Below are positions 1 through 6,939 of a DNA stretch of 9,137 nt, in pieces. Position 1 is the first letter of the stretch, and each line of letters starts with the position of its first letter. This DNA is from Bradyrhizobium sp. (GTDB taxonomy: Bacteria > Pseudomonadota > Alphaproteobacteria > Rhizobiales > Xanthobacteraceae). The notes beneath the pieces were generated by a model. That model made no database searches, was not told where the DNA came from, and saw only the letters and a list, made by a program, of their open reading frames with translations. Made by a program: the position numbers and the translations under genes. The stretch lies in NCBI GenBank assembly GCA_013695565.1, contig JACDAG010000505.1:1-9137 (forward strand), read 5' to 3'.

Positions 1-155
1 ATCGACATCTCGTGGCTACGGCTGATTTCTCGCAGCAGTTCCCTGGTACGCAGCCCTACATCGCCAACCAGCACCGGGTAGCGGTACTTGGTCACCCATA
101 CGAGGTGATATTTACAGTCCCATATCGCATGACTGCCCGATCGCGCCGTCTGCAT
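1..155 (-). CDS. tnpA: IS200-type transposase TnpA, N-terminal part (cut by window edge)
   Basis: The minus strand from 155 to the edge translates as 51 codons beginning MQTARSGSHAIWDCKYHLVW and continuing through VTKYRYPVLVGDVGLRTREL. This is the well-known start of IS200/IS605-family Y1 transposases (S-H-x-x-W/Y-x-x-K-Y-H-x-V-W-x-x-K-Y-R). These are small single-strand DNA transposases that cut and rejoin element ends through a catalytic tyrosine. The HUH motif and the tyrosine would lie beyond position 1, so activity cannot be judged. The ATG at 155 was chosen because it gives the usual short leader before the SH motif; no clear Shine-Dalgarno precedes it, and a hairpin (162-177) sits where one would be. 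The plus-strand ORF over the same bases (12-254) is a shadow. Confidence 0.85.
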   Translation of the reverse strand, partial: MQTARSGSHAIWDCKYHLVWVTKYRYPVLVGDVGLRTRELLREISRSHEMS

Positions 156-161
156 AACACT

Positions 162-177
162 GGATGCTACTGCATCC
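162..177. repeat. Hairpin immediately upstream of tnpA (6-bp stem)
   Basis: GGATGC (162-167) and GCATCC (172-177) are perfect inverted repeats around a 4-base loop. In the tnpA transcript this stem ends 6 bases before the ATG at 155, so it covers the place of the ribosome-binding site. IS200 of enterobacteria is known to repress its transposase through structure in its leader RNA; a similar role here is inference. It shares bases 174-177 with the next hairpin, so the two cannot form together. Confidence 0.6.
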
Positions 178-198
178 CTTCGCCTGAAGGCGAGGGAT
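174..198. repeat. Bulged hairpin, candidate IS200 left-end recognition structure
   Basis: ATCCC (174-178) pairs with GGGAT (194-198) and TCGCC (180-184) pairs with GGCGA (189-193). This leaves one unpaired base (T179) in the stem and a TGAA loop. A 10-bp stem interrupted by a single unpaired base close to tnpA is the kind of structure bound by IS200/IS605 TnpA proteins, where an extrahelical base is part of the recognition. The pairing is directly visible; the binding role is inferred from the family. Confidence 0.65.
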
Positions 199-229
199 TT
201 ACGGATCCCGGAAAAGGGACTCTAAATCC
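195..229. repeat. Outer imperfect hairpin of the IS left end
   Basis: GGATTTA (195-201) and TAAATCC (223-229) are perfect 7-base inverted repeats. Inside them TCCC (206-209) pairs with GGGA (216-219) across a six-base loop, with unpaired bases between the two stem parts. The foot overlaps the neighbouring hairpin (shared bases 195-198), making the two structures alternatives. It may be part of the element end or act against transcription entering from outside, as reported for enterobacterial IS200; neither role is shown here. Confidence 0.5.
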
Positions 230-508
230 GGCGGCCGATGCTCCAACGGATTAGTCGCTCGTCTAGATTAGACAGGCTCGCTGTGCACCAATGGCAACCC
301 TTCGTGCGCTCAGTCGGTCCAATCCATCATCGGGAAGTTTAAGCTAGGTCCAGCCAGTTGGAGCCAGCCGGATCGAACGTCCGATGGTCGACGACCGCTT
401 TGCGCCAAAAGCCGCCCTTGGCAGTTCGAATTCTGACTTCTGCGTTTGCCTCGAAAGCTGACATCGCGTGGCGAAATACGAACGATCGGATCAGATGGCC
501 GCGCTCGC
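230..508. other. Intergenic stretch without a recognisable gene
   Basis: Between the IS end and the stop codon of the FAD dehydrogenase gene I see no conserved protein. There is a small perfect inverted repeat, GTCTA-GAT-TAGAC (261-273), of unknown meaning. A 41-codon ORF (339-464, minus) is listed separately. I looked for a stem followed by a T-run on the minus strand after position 509 and found no convincing intrinsic terminator, so the operon may end by Rho or read further toward the IS. A 68-residue minus ORF (310-516) overlaps the end of the dehydrogenase gene and looks spurious. Confidence 0.5.
339..464 (-). repeat. 41-codon ORF starting MSAFEAN, probably an intergenic repeat unit rather than a gene
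   Basis: The minus strand reads ATG at 464 to TAA at 339, giving MSAFEANAEVRIRTAKGGFW and ending GSNWLDLA. Its middle contains GGCTTTTGGCGCAAAGC, which can fold (GCTTT/AAAGC). From memory, short ORFs beginning MSA with a CTTTTGG...AAAGC tract recur in intergenic regions of Bradyrhizobium-like genomes and are often over-annotated as hypothetical proteins. That resemblance is recollection, not a search result. There is no good Shine-Dalgarno and no known domain. A real small protein cannot be excluded. Confidence 0.3.
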
Positions 509-1936
509 TTATTCACACAGAATCGTCTGGCTGTTGAAAATTCCCTTTGGATCGTAGGCCCGTTTGACAGCTCGCATTAGTTCGATTTCCGCTGCTGACA
601 TCATCCTGATCAATTCGTTTCGCTTCGTCAGGCCGATACCATGTTCGGCACTTACGGTGCCGCCAAGCGTCAAGGAGCTTTCGGCAATCGCGGAAGCTAG
701 CTGACCGGTAAGCGTGCCGAAGTGATCACCTGCCATATCCTCGGGCGGAAGAACGTTGAAATGAATATTGCCGTCCCCAAGATGCCCGAATGGCGCCGGC
801 CGACATCCTGGAACGAGGGAAGTGACCGCGCGGCTTGCTTGCGCGATAAACTCCGGAATCCTGGAGACTGGCACCGCCGTATCGCTCTTCAGCGCGCCCG
901 GCGTTGAAACCATTGCCACGGCAATGCCTTCCCTGATTTTCCAGAGGTCTCGACGCTGGGCCTCGCTGGCGGAGATCGTACCGTCCGTGGCGATTCCGCG
1001 TTCGAGCGCGGCTTCGATCAGCGCCTGCATTGCGCCATCTATATCAAAATATGCGCTTGTGCTGTCGATCTCGACCAACAGCAGCCATGGTGTCTCAGGG
1101 GCGCATGGCGAGCGATGATCGCCGCTGTACGCCATGTGCAGCGCCACCGCCTCGGCCGACATCAATTCGCAGGCTGACATCGATTCGCCGACGAGGCTAC
1201 GGGCAAGGGCATATAACGCGAGTGCGCCCTCGGGCGACCTGAGCCCAATGCAAGCGGTCACCCGTTTGACGACGGCGGGCCTCAAACGCAAGGTTGCTGC
1301 GGTTATGAGGCCCAAGGTTCCCTCGCCGCCAACAAACAATTGTTTGAGATCGTAGCCTGCATTGCTCTTGCGCAGAGGCGACAGACGCGACAACACGCGA
1401 CCATCGGCCAGCACCACTTCCAGGCCCAAGACCTGATCGCGAGCCATGCCGTAGCGCAAGACATTATTGCCGCCCGCATTGGTCCCGAGGTTTCCGCCAA
1501 TCTGGCTCGACCCGGCTCCACCATGATCCAACCCGAGCAGACGGCCCGACGCTGACGCAGCCTGCTGTGCCTCGCGCAGCGTGCACCCGGCTTCGACGAC
1601 GATGACGTCGTTTACACCATCTACAATACGGATCTTTCGCATCCGATCGAACGAAACGACGACATTCATTCCCGTCCCGGACGGCGTCGCTCCACCGCAG
1701 AATCCGGTTCCCCCACCGCGAGGCGTGATGGAAATTCCGGCTGCAACGCAAACTTTTACGATTCCCGCAACGGCCTCGGTACTTCTTGGCCGAACGACGA
1801 TCAACGAAATATCCGGCGCGACGCAGCCGATATCACCCCGGTAAGGTGCGATATCATGTGGCTCTGTCAGTACGCCGTCGATGCCGGCGATAGCGCGCAG
1901 TCCGTCGATCAGGGCATCGACATCGCCGCTCCTCAT
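509..1936 (-). CDS. FAD-binding 2-hydroxyacid dehydrogenase (GlcD / D-lactate dehydrogenase type)
   Basis: The 475-residue product has the vanillyl-alcohol-oxidase-type FAD domain first and an FAD-oxidase C-terminal domain second, the usual length for GlcD-like enzymes. The FAD domain shows RPRSTEAVAGIV (49-60), the loop TPRGGGTGFCGG (71-82), GGNLGTNAGGNNVLRYG (147-163) and LFVGGEGTLGLIT (200-212). The C-terminal domain shows GHLGDGNIHFN (384-394) and AEHGIGLTKR (430-439), which carry the conserved histidines (H385, H392, H432) used for metal and substrate carboxylate binding in D-2-hydroxyglutarate and D-lactate dehydrogenases. The family oxidises D-2-hydroxyacids to 2-oxoacids and passes electrons to quinone, cytochrome or flavoprotein acceptors. 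Its ATG overlaps the stop of the aminotransferase gene (ATGA), implying translational coupling. A matching substrate would be an aryl- or imidazole-lactate; this is inference. Plain glycolate or D-lactate oxidation is the alternative, but no glcE/glcF partner is present. Confidence 0.9.
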   Translation of the reverse strand: MRSGDVDALIDGLRAIAGIDGVLTEPHDIAPYRGDIGCVAPDISLIVVRPRSTEAVAGIVKVCVAAGISITPRGGGTGFCGGATPSGTGMNVVVSFDRMRKIRIVDGVNDVIVVEAGCTLREAQQAASASGRLLGLDHGGAGSSQIGGNLGTNAGGNNVLRYGMARDQVLGLEVVLADGRVLSRLSPLRKSNAGYDLKQLFVGGEGTLGLITAATLRLRPAVVKRVTACIGLRSPEGALALYALARSLVGESMSACELMSAEAVALHMAYSGDHRSPCAPETPWLLLVEIDSTSAYFDIDGAMQALIEAALERGIATDGTISASEAQRRDLWKIREGIAVAMVSTPGALKSDTAVPVSRIPEFIAQASRAVTSLVPGCRPAPFGHLGDGNIHFNVLPPEDMAGDHFGTLTGQLASAIAESSLTLGGTVSAEHGIGLTKRNELIRMMSAAEIELMRAVKRAYDPKGIFNSQTILCE

Positions 1937-3042
1937 CGGGCCGCCATGGCGCGGCTCAGGCCGGCGATCACCGCGTCATTGTCTTCCCGCGTTCCGATTG
2001 TGATGCGCAGCGCCCCTGGAGAGTCCCGCCACGGCATCGGCAAAACGAAAACATTGAGCTCGCGCAACGCAGACGTCAACTCGCGCGCCGGGCTCGGCGC
2101 CACCGCCGTGATGAAATTCGCCGCGCTTGGAAAGGTGCGAAAGCCTAGTCTGGTCAGTGCGGCATCGAGCCTGTCGCGCTCTTGCGCGGTATGCTCAAGC
2201 AAAGCCTCTGTATGAGCAGTCTGATCGAGCGCTACCAGCGCGCCGGCAAGCGCCACTGCATTGACGCTAAAGTTGATCCGGATCTTGCGATAGGCCTCGG
2301 CAACGGCCGCCGTACTCGCGATACCATAACCGATCCGAGCACCCGCCAAACCGTAGGCCTTGGAAAAGCTTCGCGTGGCAATCCACGGCGCCTTTCGCCG
2401 TTCGAGCAATGCCAGACCGTCAGGGCCGCCGGCGTGTCGTCCGAATTCATAATACGCTTCATCATAATGCAGCAGCACATGGTCCGGCAGCTCTGCGACG
2501 AGTTTTTCGACATGGGCCTGTTCCAACATACCGCCGGTCGGATTGTTGGGGGTCGCCACATAGACAAGCCGAGTGCGCGGTGTCACTGCGGCAACGGTGG
2601 CAGCGACGTCGACAATGCCATCGGCCCGGACCGGAACGCCGACGAATGTCGCGTCGCGCATCGCTACGATCTTGGCATAGGTGACGAAACCCGGATCTGG
2701 TGCGATTGCCTCGTCGCCGGGGTCGAGCGTGATCTCGCCGCTGGCAAACAGCAATTCGTTGGTGCCGGCGCCGATCACGATGCGATCGGAGGCAACACCG
2801 AGACGTGCCGCCAAGGCCGCAACGAGTTGCAGGCCGTCGTGATCGGGATAGCGGTTCAAGCCGGCTGCCGCCTGCTGCATCGCCGCCACAACCTCCGGCG
2901 CCGGAGCGAAGGGTGACTCGTTCAGATGCAGGCTGCGAACTGGCCAATCCGCCCCGAGTTCCGGCGGAGTCGACGCCGGCGGCACCGGCAGCAGCCGACG
3001 AATCCGCGGCGCCGGAAAGAATTCAACGATGGGACCAGTCAT
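1933..3042 (-). CDS. PLP-dependent aminotransferase, histidinol-phosphate aminotransferase (HisC)-like
   Basis: This is a fold-type I class I/II aminotransferase of 369 residues. It carries LNESPFAP (40-47), NRYPDHDG (63-70), ATPNNPTGG (163-171) with the PLP-contacting Asn, HYDEAYYEF (192-200) with the Asp that binds the pyridine nitrogen, SFSKAYGLAGARIGYG (225-240) with the Schiff-base lysine K228, and LRITIGT near the C-terminus with the substrate-carboxylate arginine. HisC relatives act on histidinol phosphate but also on aromatic amino acids and histidine. The position between an ammonia-lyase cluster and a 2-hydroxyacid dehydrogenase argues for a catabolic paralogue. The start at 3042 (MTGPIVEFF) was preferred to the longer ATG at 3087 because HisC proteins normally begin with such a short leader. 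It still overlaps the upstream gene by 20 bases, and the downstream gene by 4. The true substrate is unknown. Confidence 0.85.
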   Translation of the reverse strand: MTGPIVEFFPAPRIRRLLPVPPASTPPELGADWPVRSLHLNESPFAPAPEVVAAMQQAAAGLNRYPDHDGLQLVAALAARLGVASDRIVIGAGTNELLFASGEITLDPGDEAIAPDPGFVTYAKIVAMRDATFVGVPVRADGIVDVAATVAAVTPRTRLVYVATPNNPTGGMLEQAHVEKLVAELPDHVLLHYDEAYYEFGRHAGGPDGLALLERRKAPWIATRSFSKAYGLAGARIGYGIASTAAVAEAYRKIRINFSVNAVALAGALVALDQTAHTEALLEHTAQERDRLDAALTRLGFRTFPSAANFITAVAPSPARELTSALRELNVFVLPMPWRDSPGALRITIGTREDNDAVIAGLSRAMAAR

Positions 3043-3631
3043 CAGGGTTATCCGAATTTCCAGGTGACAGGCCGAGAATGTCACCATCCGTGGTGACGCC
3101 CAGCCCTAAGACAGTGCGGTTGGCGTAAGCGAAATAAGCCACAACCTGATTGATTTCGAGAATCTGCCCGTCGTCGAGTCCTGCCGCGCGCATGGCATCG
3201 AGCCCTCGTCTCAGCTCCGGTTGGTTGGACGGCGTCCGGCTCAGTATGTGGCTGTAACGGAGCGCCGCGCTTTCCGGCTCCGAAAAGCTGCCATCTAGGT
3301 CGCCGCTTTCCAGCGCGGTTCGAATTGCCGAAGCGCGTGCATCGTCGGCGAGCAGCCGCCGCAGGCCAGAAAAATGATGCTCGACACAATAGGCGCAAGC
3401 GTTCAGCAGGCTAACATGCACGCCCAATGTTTCCAGAAACCATTTCGGAACGGTGTTGCCGGCGTGATGCAGGACGTATTTGTAAAGGGCCATATGGCCC
3501 TCCATGCTGTGCGGACGAAGGCTGTGCGCGAGCATGATATTGTCGACATTGTCGTCGGGACCCTTGACACGATCATACAGCGACCGCAGCCGGCCTCCGG
3601 ATTCTTCATAGGGTACATGGGCAATCCACAT
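3023..3631 (-). CDS. AhpD/carboxymuconolactone-decarboxylase-fold protein (peroxidase-related)
   Basis: The product has 202 residues. Residues 67-86 contain the full AhpD-type active-site pattern E-x11-C-x2-C-x3-H: E67, then C79-A-Y-C82 and H86 within NACAYCVEHH. In AhpD this Cys pair and the Glu/His relay perform lipoyl-linked alkylhydroperoxide reduction. The length and the N-terminal extension place it with the uncharacterised peroxidase-related group rather than with small CMD proteins. The ATG at 3631 is chosen because GGAG lies six bases upstream; the in-frame TTG at 3637 would abut that site. It starts 22 bases after hutH stops, and its end overlaps the aminotransferase start by 20 bases, so it is co-transcribed. 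Its role in the pathway is unknown: it may detoxify peroxide from the flavoenzyme or act on a pathway intermediate. Confidence 0.85.
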   Translation of the reverse strand: MWIAHVPYEESGGRLRSLYDRVKGPDDNVDNIMLAHSLRPHSMEGHMALYKYVLHHAGNTVPKWFLETLGVHVSLLNACAYCVEHHFSGLRRLLADDARASAIRTALESGDLDGSFSEPESAALRYSHILSRTPSNQPELRRGLDAMRAAGLDDGQILEINQVVAYFAYANRTVLGLGVTTDGDILGLSPGNSDNPDDWSHR

Positions 3632-3653
3632 CTTCAACTCCCGATAGCTTCAT

Positions 3654-5207
3654 TCAAAGGATAGTCTCGGCGACCAAGGCCGTCGGGACCAGATCGTTGA
3701 GCTGGCCATCGAGCAGCAGCCGCTTGGCAGCGGCGATGTCGGTGGCAATGAACCGGTCGCGATCGGTGAAAGGCACTTCCACCCGCAGACGATGCATCGC
3801 TTTGGCGAGTTGCGGAGACGGGACCAGCGGTCGATGAAAATCTGTCCCCTGCGCCGCCATCAACCATTCCAGCGCCACGACCGTCGCGGCGTTGTCCGCC
3901 ATTTGCGCCAGACGATAGGCGCCGTGGCAGGCCATCGAGACATGGTCTTCCTGATTGGCCGATGTCGGAATCGAATCGACGCTTGCCGGATATGCCATCA
4001 TCTTGTTTTCGCTGACCAGGGCGGCGGCGGTGACCTGCGCCATCATGAACCCGGAATTCAGCCCTGATCCTTCAATCAGAAAAGCTGGCAATCGCGACAG
4101 CGAAGCATCCACCAGCAACGCCTGCCGGCGCTCGCACAAAGACCCGATTTCACAAAGCGACAAGGCGATGATGTCGGCGGCAAAAGCCACCGGCTCGGCG
4201 TGAAAATTGCCGCCCGACAGCACTTCCCCGTCCTCGGGGACGACCAGCGGATTGTCCGACACCGCGTTGGCTTCGGTGCTGAGAACGCGGCCACAGTAGC
4301 GCAGGTTGTCGAGGCACGCGCCCATCACCTGAGGCTGACAACGTAGGCAATATGGATCCTGCACCTTCAAGGTGGCCCGGTTGGCCTCGCGGATCGGACT
4401 ATCTGCGAGCAGTGCACGATAGACTGCCGCGACGTCGATCTGACCGCGATGTCCGCGCACCGCCTGGATGCGCGCGTCGAACGGTAAGTCATTGCCGCGC
4501 GCGGCTTCAACGGAAAGAGCACCCGTTACCAGCGCCGCACGCAGCACATCTTCGGCCTTCAGCAGGCCATACAGCGCCAGCGCCGTGGATACCTGGGTGC
4601 CGTTGATCAACGCGACCCCCTCCTTCGGACCAAATGCCATGGGCTGGAGGCCGCAATGAGCCAGTCCTTCCGCGCCGCTCCGGATACGGCCTTCGATCCG
4701 GACTTCACCTAGCCCGAGCAGCACCGCCGCCATATGCGACAACGGCGCAAGGTCGCCCGACGCGCCGACGGAGCCTTTCGCGGGAATGCACGGATAAACA
4801 CCCGCATTCGCCAGCACCAATAGGTTTTCGATCAATTCCCAGCGCACGCCGGAGAAGCCCCTGGCCAGCGCCGTGACCTTCATTACCATGACCAGGCGCA
4901 CGATGTCATCGCCTAAGAGTTCGCCCGTACCGGCGGCGTGGGAGAGAATAAGATTTCGCTGCAGTTCCTCCAGTTGATCCGGCGCAATACGTATATTCGC
5001 GAGCTTTCCAAAGCCTGTATTCACCGCATAGATCGGACGATCGGTGGCGATGAGGTCCAATATGGCCTGATGACAGACGGCAACGCGTTCGTGCGTGCCG
5101 GCGACCAGGCTGACCTGCGGCGCGTCACGTAAAATATGACGCCAGGTTGCCAATGTCACATCGCCGGGCGACAACACGATCACGTCGCGATTGGGCTTGC
5201 TCGTCAT
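3654..5207 (-). CDS. hutH: Histidine ammonia-lyase
   Basis: HutH removes ammonia from L-histidine to give trans-urocanate, the first step of histidine use, in the cytoplasm. The 517-residue length is normal. Visible hallmarks are the catalytic tyrosine in YAVNTGFGKLA (60-70), NLILSHAAGTGE (85-96), the A149-S150-G151 triad in GSVGASGDLAPLSHMA (145-160) that cyclises to the MIO cofactor, N202 in INGTQ, QDPYCLRCQPQVMG (283-296) with Tyr286 and Arg289, GGNFHAEP, and QEDHVSM (419-425). The Ser-His pair at 89-90 is the histidine-type selectivity motif; tyrosine and phenylalanine lyases have His-Leu or Phe-Leu there. A Shine-Dalgarno GAGGA precedes the ATG. The gene begins 22 bases after the transporter ATPase gene. 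No hutU, hutI or hutG is nearby, which is unusual. An MIO aminomutase or a lyase for a modified histidine remains possible. Confidence 0.92.
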   Translation of the reverse strand: MTSKPNRDVIVLSPGDVTLATWRHILRDAPQVSLVAGTHERVAVCHQAILDLIATDRPIYAVNTGFGKLANIRIAPDQLEELQRNLILSHAAGTGELLGDDIVRLVMVMKVTALARGFSGVRWELIENLLVLANAGVYPCIPAKGSVGASGDLAPLSHMAAVLLGLGEVRIEGRIRSGAEGLAHCGLQPMAFGPKEGVALINGTQVSTALALYGLLKAEDVLRAALVTGALSVEAARGNDLPFDARIQAVRGHRGQIDVAAVYRALLADSPIREANRATLKVQDPYCLRCQPQVMGACLDNLRYCGRVLSTEANAVSDNPLVVPEDGEVLSGGNFHAEPVAFAADIIALSLCEIGSLCERRQALLVDASLSRLPAFLIEGSGLNSGFMMAQVTAAALVSENKMMAYPASVDSIPTSANQEDHVSMACHGAYRLAQMADNAATVVALEWLMAAQGTDFHRPLVPSPQLAKAMHRLRVEVPFTDRDRFIATDIAAAKRLLLDGQLNDLVPTALVAETIL

Positions 5208-5229
5208 TATCTTCCTCGTATCCTGACGT

Positions 5230-6024
5230 TTAATCGAGCAATAGTGCGTCGTCAGAAAGATCTTCTCCCTGATCGCGTTTGAACAGATTAAGGAGATCGA
5301 CGACGCTCATGGAGCGTCGTTCTTCGCCGCTGACGTCGAAGACAATCCGGCCGCGATGAAACATCAGCGTACGATCGCCGTACTGCAGGGCCTGGGCCAT
5401 CGAATGGGTGACCATCACGGTAGTGAGCTTGAACTCCAGGACGATGCTGCGTGTCCACTCCAGGACGGTTTCACGAATCTTGGGATCCAGCGCGGCTGTA
5501 TGTTCATCAAGTAACAGCACGCGCGTCTGCCCGGTGGTCGCCATCAGCAGACTGATTGCCTGCCGTTGCCCGCCGGACAGCAGCCCAACCTTGTCATCGA
5601 GCCGGGTCTCCAACCCGAGTTTTAACGGCTCCAGGCGTTCAGCCGCTTCGTTCCGTATGCCGCCATCGATGGCGAAGCTGAAGCCGCGCGGCTTGGTCCG
5701 CCCGCGCGCCAGCGCGAAATTTTCTAGAATAGTCATATCTTCGCAGGTTCCCATTTTGGGGTCCTGGAACACGCGCGAAATCAATTGCGCCCGCTTGTGA
5801 ATCGGCCAGGCCGTGACATCGAGACCGTCGATGACTACGCGACCACTCGTCGGTTTGATTAGTCCCGCGATGACGTTCAACGCAGTGGACTTCCCCGCGC
5901 CGTTCGAGCCAATGACCGTCAGAAATTGGCCGGCAGGAACGATCAGATCGATGCCACGCAACGCTGTCGCCTCGAGCGGCGTCCCCTTGCTGAACGTAAC
6001 CACGATGTCCGAGAGCACGATCAT
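5230..6024 (-). CDS. ABC transporter ATP-binding protein (TrpZ-like)
   Basis: The ATPase subunit has 264 residues: Walker A GSNGAGKST (39-47), Q-loop Q87 in VFQDPKMG, signature LSGGQRQAISLL (149-160), Walker B VLLLDEHTAALDP (169-181) with catalytic E174, and switch histidine H207 in VMVTHSM. It would hydrolyse ATP on the cytoplasmic face to drive import through the permease encoded just upstream. Its ATG at 6024 overlaps the permease stop as ATGA, typical of coupled transporter subunits. The same frame stays open upstream to 6765, but that part is out of frame with and antisense to nothing conserved, so the conserved beginning MIVLSDIVVTF marks the start. The gene order binding protein-permease-ATPase is that of the TrpXYZ-like group, in which each of permease and ATPase is a single gene, unlike the five-gene Liv systems. 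Confidence 0.93.
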   Translation of the reverse strand: MIVLSDIVVTFSKGTPLEATALRGIDLIVPAGQFLTVIGSNGAGKSTALNVIAGLIKPTSGRVVIDGLDVTAWPIHKRAQLISRVFQDPKMGTCEDMTILENFALARGRTKPRGFSFAIDGGIRNEAAERLEPLKLGLETRLDDKVGLLSGGQRQAISLLMATTGQTRVLLLDEHTAALDPKIRETVLEWTRSIVLEFKLTTVMVTHSMAQALQYGDRTLMFHRGRIVFDVSGEERRSMSVVDLLNLFKRDQGEDLSDDALLLD

Positions 6025-6935
6025 CTCGAACCGATCTTCCGAAGCAATCGCCCCATTCCCGAGCCTGAGGATTGCACGATCAAGGTGACGGCGACCAGCA
6101 GTGCGGTAACCAGTTGGACGTCGGACGCCTTGAGGCCAAGGAACCCGGCATTGAGCGCCAGCGCGACCGCAAAACGGTAGAGCAGCGCACCGATCAAGCA
6201 GGCAAGCGTTGCCTGCCAAATCGTCCGTGATGGCAGAATGGTCATTCCGACAATCACCGAGGCAAGGCCAACAATAATTACGCCGATCCCCATATAGGCG
6301 TCCGCCGCGCCATAAATTTGAGCGAATAAGGCGCCAGCAAATGCCGTCAGAGCGTTTGCCAAACCGATGCCGAGCAGCTTCATCCGGCCGACATCTATGC
6401 CGTTTGCCGCCGCCATTGCCGGATTGGCGCCTGCCGCCCGCATCCCCATGCCGATTCCGGTCGATAGAAACAGATCCAAAGCGATCTTGATTACCACCAC
6501 CACAATGAGGATCAGGATCGGCGACAGCATATAGGCCGGAGTTTTCCACCCTTCGAAAACACTGAAAATGGTGCGCGCCCCGAGCAACGGCTTGTTCGGG
6601 CCGTCCATTATCCTGAGGTTGATCGAATACAACGAAATGGCGAGCAGGATGCCCGCGAGAATGTGCAGGATGTTGAAGCGGACGTTGAGATAAGCAGTCG
6701 CAATGCCCGCGCCGAAACCCGCACCGGCAGCCGCGAGCGTGGCGCCCCACGGATCCCAACCCCAACCGACAATCAATGTCGCCACCACCGCCGCGCCGAG
6801 CGGAAAGCTGCCCTCCACCGTGAGGTCGGGAAAGCCGAGAACTCGAAAACTCAAAAATGCGCCAAGCGCAACAATCCCGAAGACGAGCCCGATCTCGATG
6901 GTACCAAGAAATTCATAGAGTGACATGACGACCAT
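6021..6935 (-). CDS. ABC transporter permease (BPD_transp_2 / TrpY-like)
   Basis: This is an integral inner-membrane permease of 304 residues with about eight hydrophobic segments. It opens with MSLYEFLGTIEIGLVFGIVA, followed by the family-typical FRVLGFPDLTVEGSFPLGAA. The cytoplasmic loop MGMRAAGANPAMAAANGI is the coupling region that touches the ATPase. It belongs to the branched-chain-type permease superfamily used by TrpXYZ-like importers. Two starts are possible, ATG 6935 and ATG 6926; the second gives the usual MSLYEF beginning. Neither has a good Shine-Dalgarno, and an in-frame TGA (6969-6971) excludes a longer form. A perfect hairpin ends four bases before the first ATG, which may reduce expression relative to the binding protein. 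Confidence 0.92.
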   Translation of the reverse strand: MVVMSLYEFLGTIEIGLVFGIVALGAFLSFRVLGFPDLTVEGSFPLGAAVVATLIVGWGWDPWGATLAAAGAGFGAGIATAYLNVRFNILHILAGILLAISLYSINLRIMDGPNKPLLGARTIFSVFEGWKTPAYMLSPILILIVVVVIKIALDLFLSTGIGMGMRAAGANPAMAAANGIDVGRMKLLGIGLANALTAFAGALFAQIYGAADAYMGIGVIIVGLASVIVGMTILPSRTIWQATLACLIGALLYRFAVALALNAGFLGLKASDVQLVTALLVAVTLIVQSSGSGMGRLLRKIGSR

Positions 6936-6939
6936 TAGG

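Larger units (their letters stand above)
1..229 (-). mobile_element. Left-end part of an IS200/IS605-family insertion sequence
   Basis: The segment contains the start of tnpA and, upstream of it, three adjoining stem-loops. IS200/IS605 elements lack terminal inverted repeats and instead carry subterminal hairpins that the transposase recognises, which fits what is seen. The outer boundary is not visible: it depends on a family-specific cleavage tetranucleotide that I cannot identify, so 229 (outer foot of the last hairpin) is only a minimal estimate. The rest of the element lies outside the window to the left. It is placed 3' of the catabolic gene cluster, about 280 bases beyond the last stop codon. 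Confidence 0.6.

Noticed and set aside
12..254. 80-residue plus-strand ORF at the left edge
   Set aside because: The opposite strand encodes a clear IS200 transposase start and the ORF runs across the hairpins.
261..273. Inverted repeat GTCTA-GAT-TAGAC as an IS end or attachment site
   Set aside because: Too short, with no duplicate or adjoining element to support a role; noted only in the intergenic description.
2182..2916. 244-residue plus-strand ORF opposite the aminotransferase
   Set aside because: It is the antisense shadow of a strongly conserved gene and has no recognisable domain.
3043..3087. Fifteen-residue N-terminal extension of the aminotransferase
   Set aside because: It would overlap the upstream gene by 65 bases and does not resemble HisC N-termini; ATG 3042 is more plausible.
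3632..3637. TTG start two codons upstream for the AhpD-like gene
   Set aside because: The GGAG ribosome site directly abuts this TTG, while ATG 3631 has ideal six-base spacing.
6025..6765. Long open extension of the ATPase frame upstream of position 6024 (511-residue ORF in total)
   Set aside because: The extension runs in another frame through the permease gene and has no conserved sequence. The ABC ATPase begins at MIVLSDIVVTF with an ATGA overlap, so the extra part is chance openness in GC-rich DNA.
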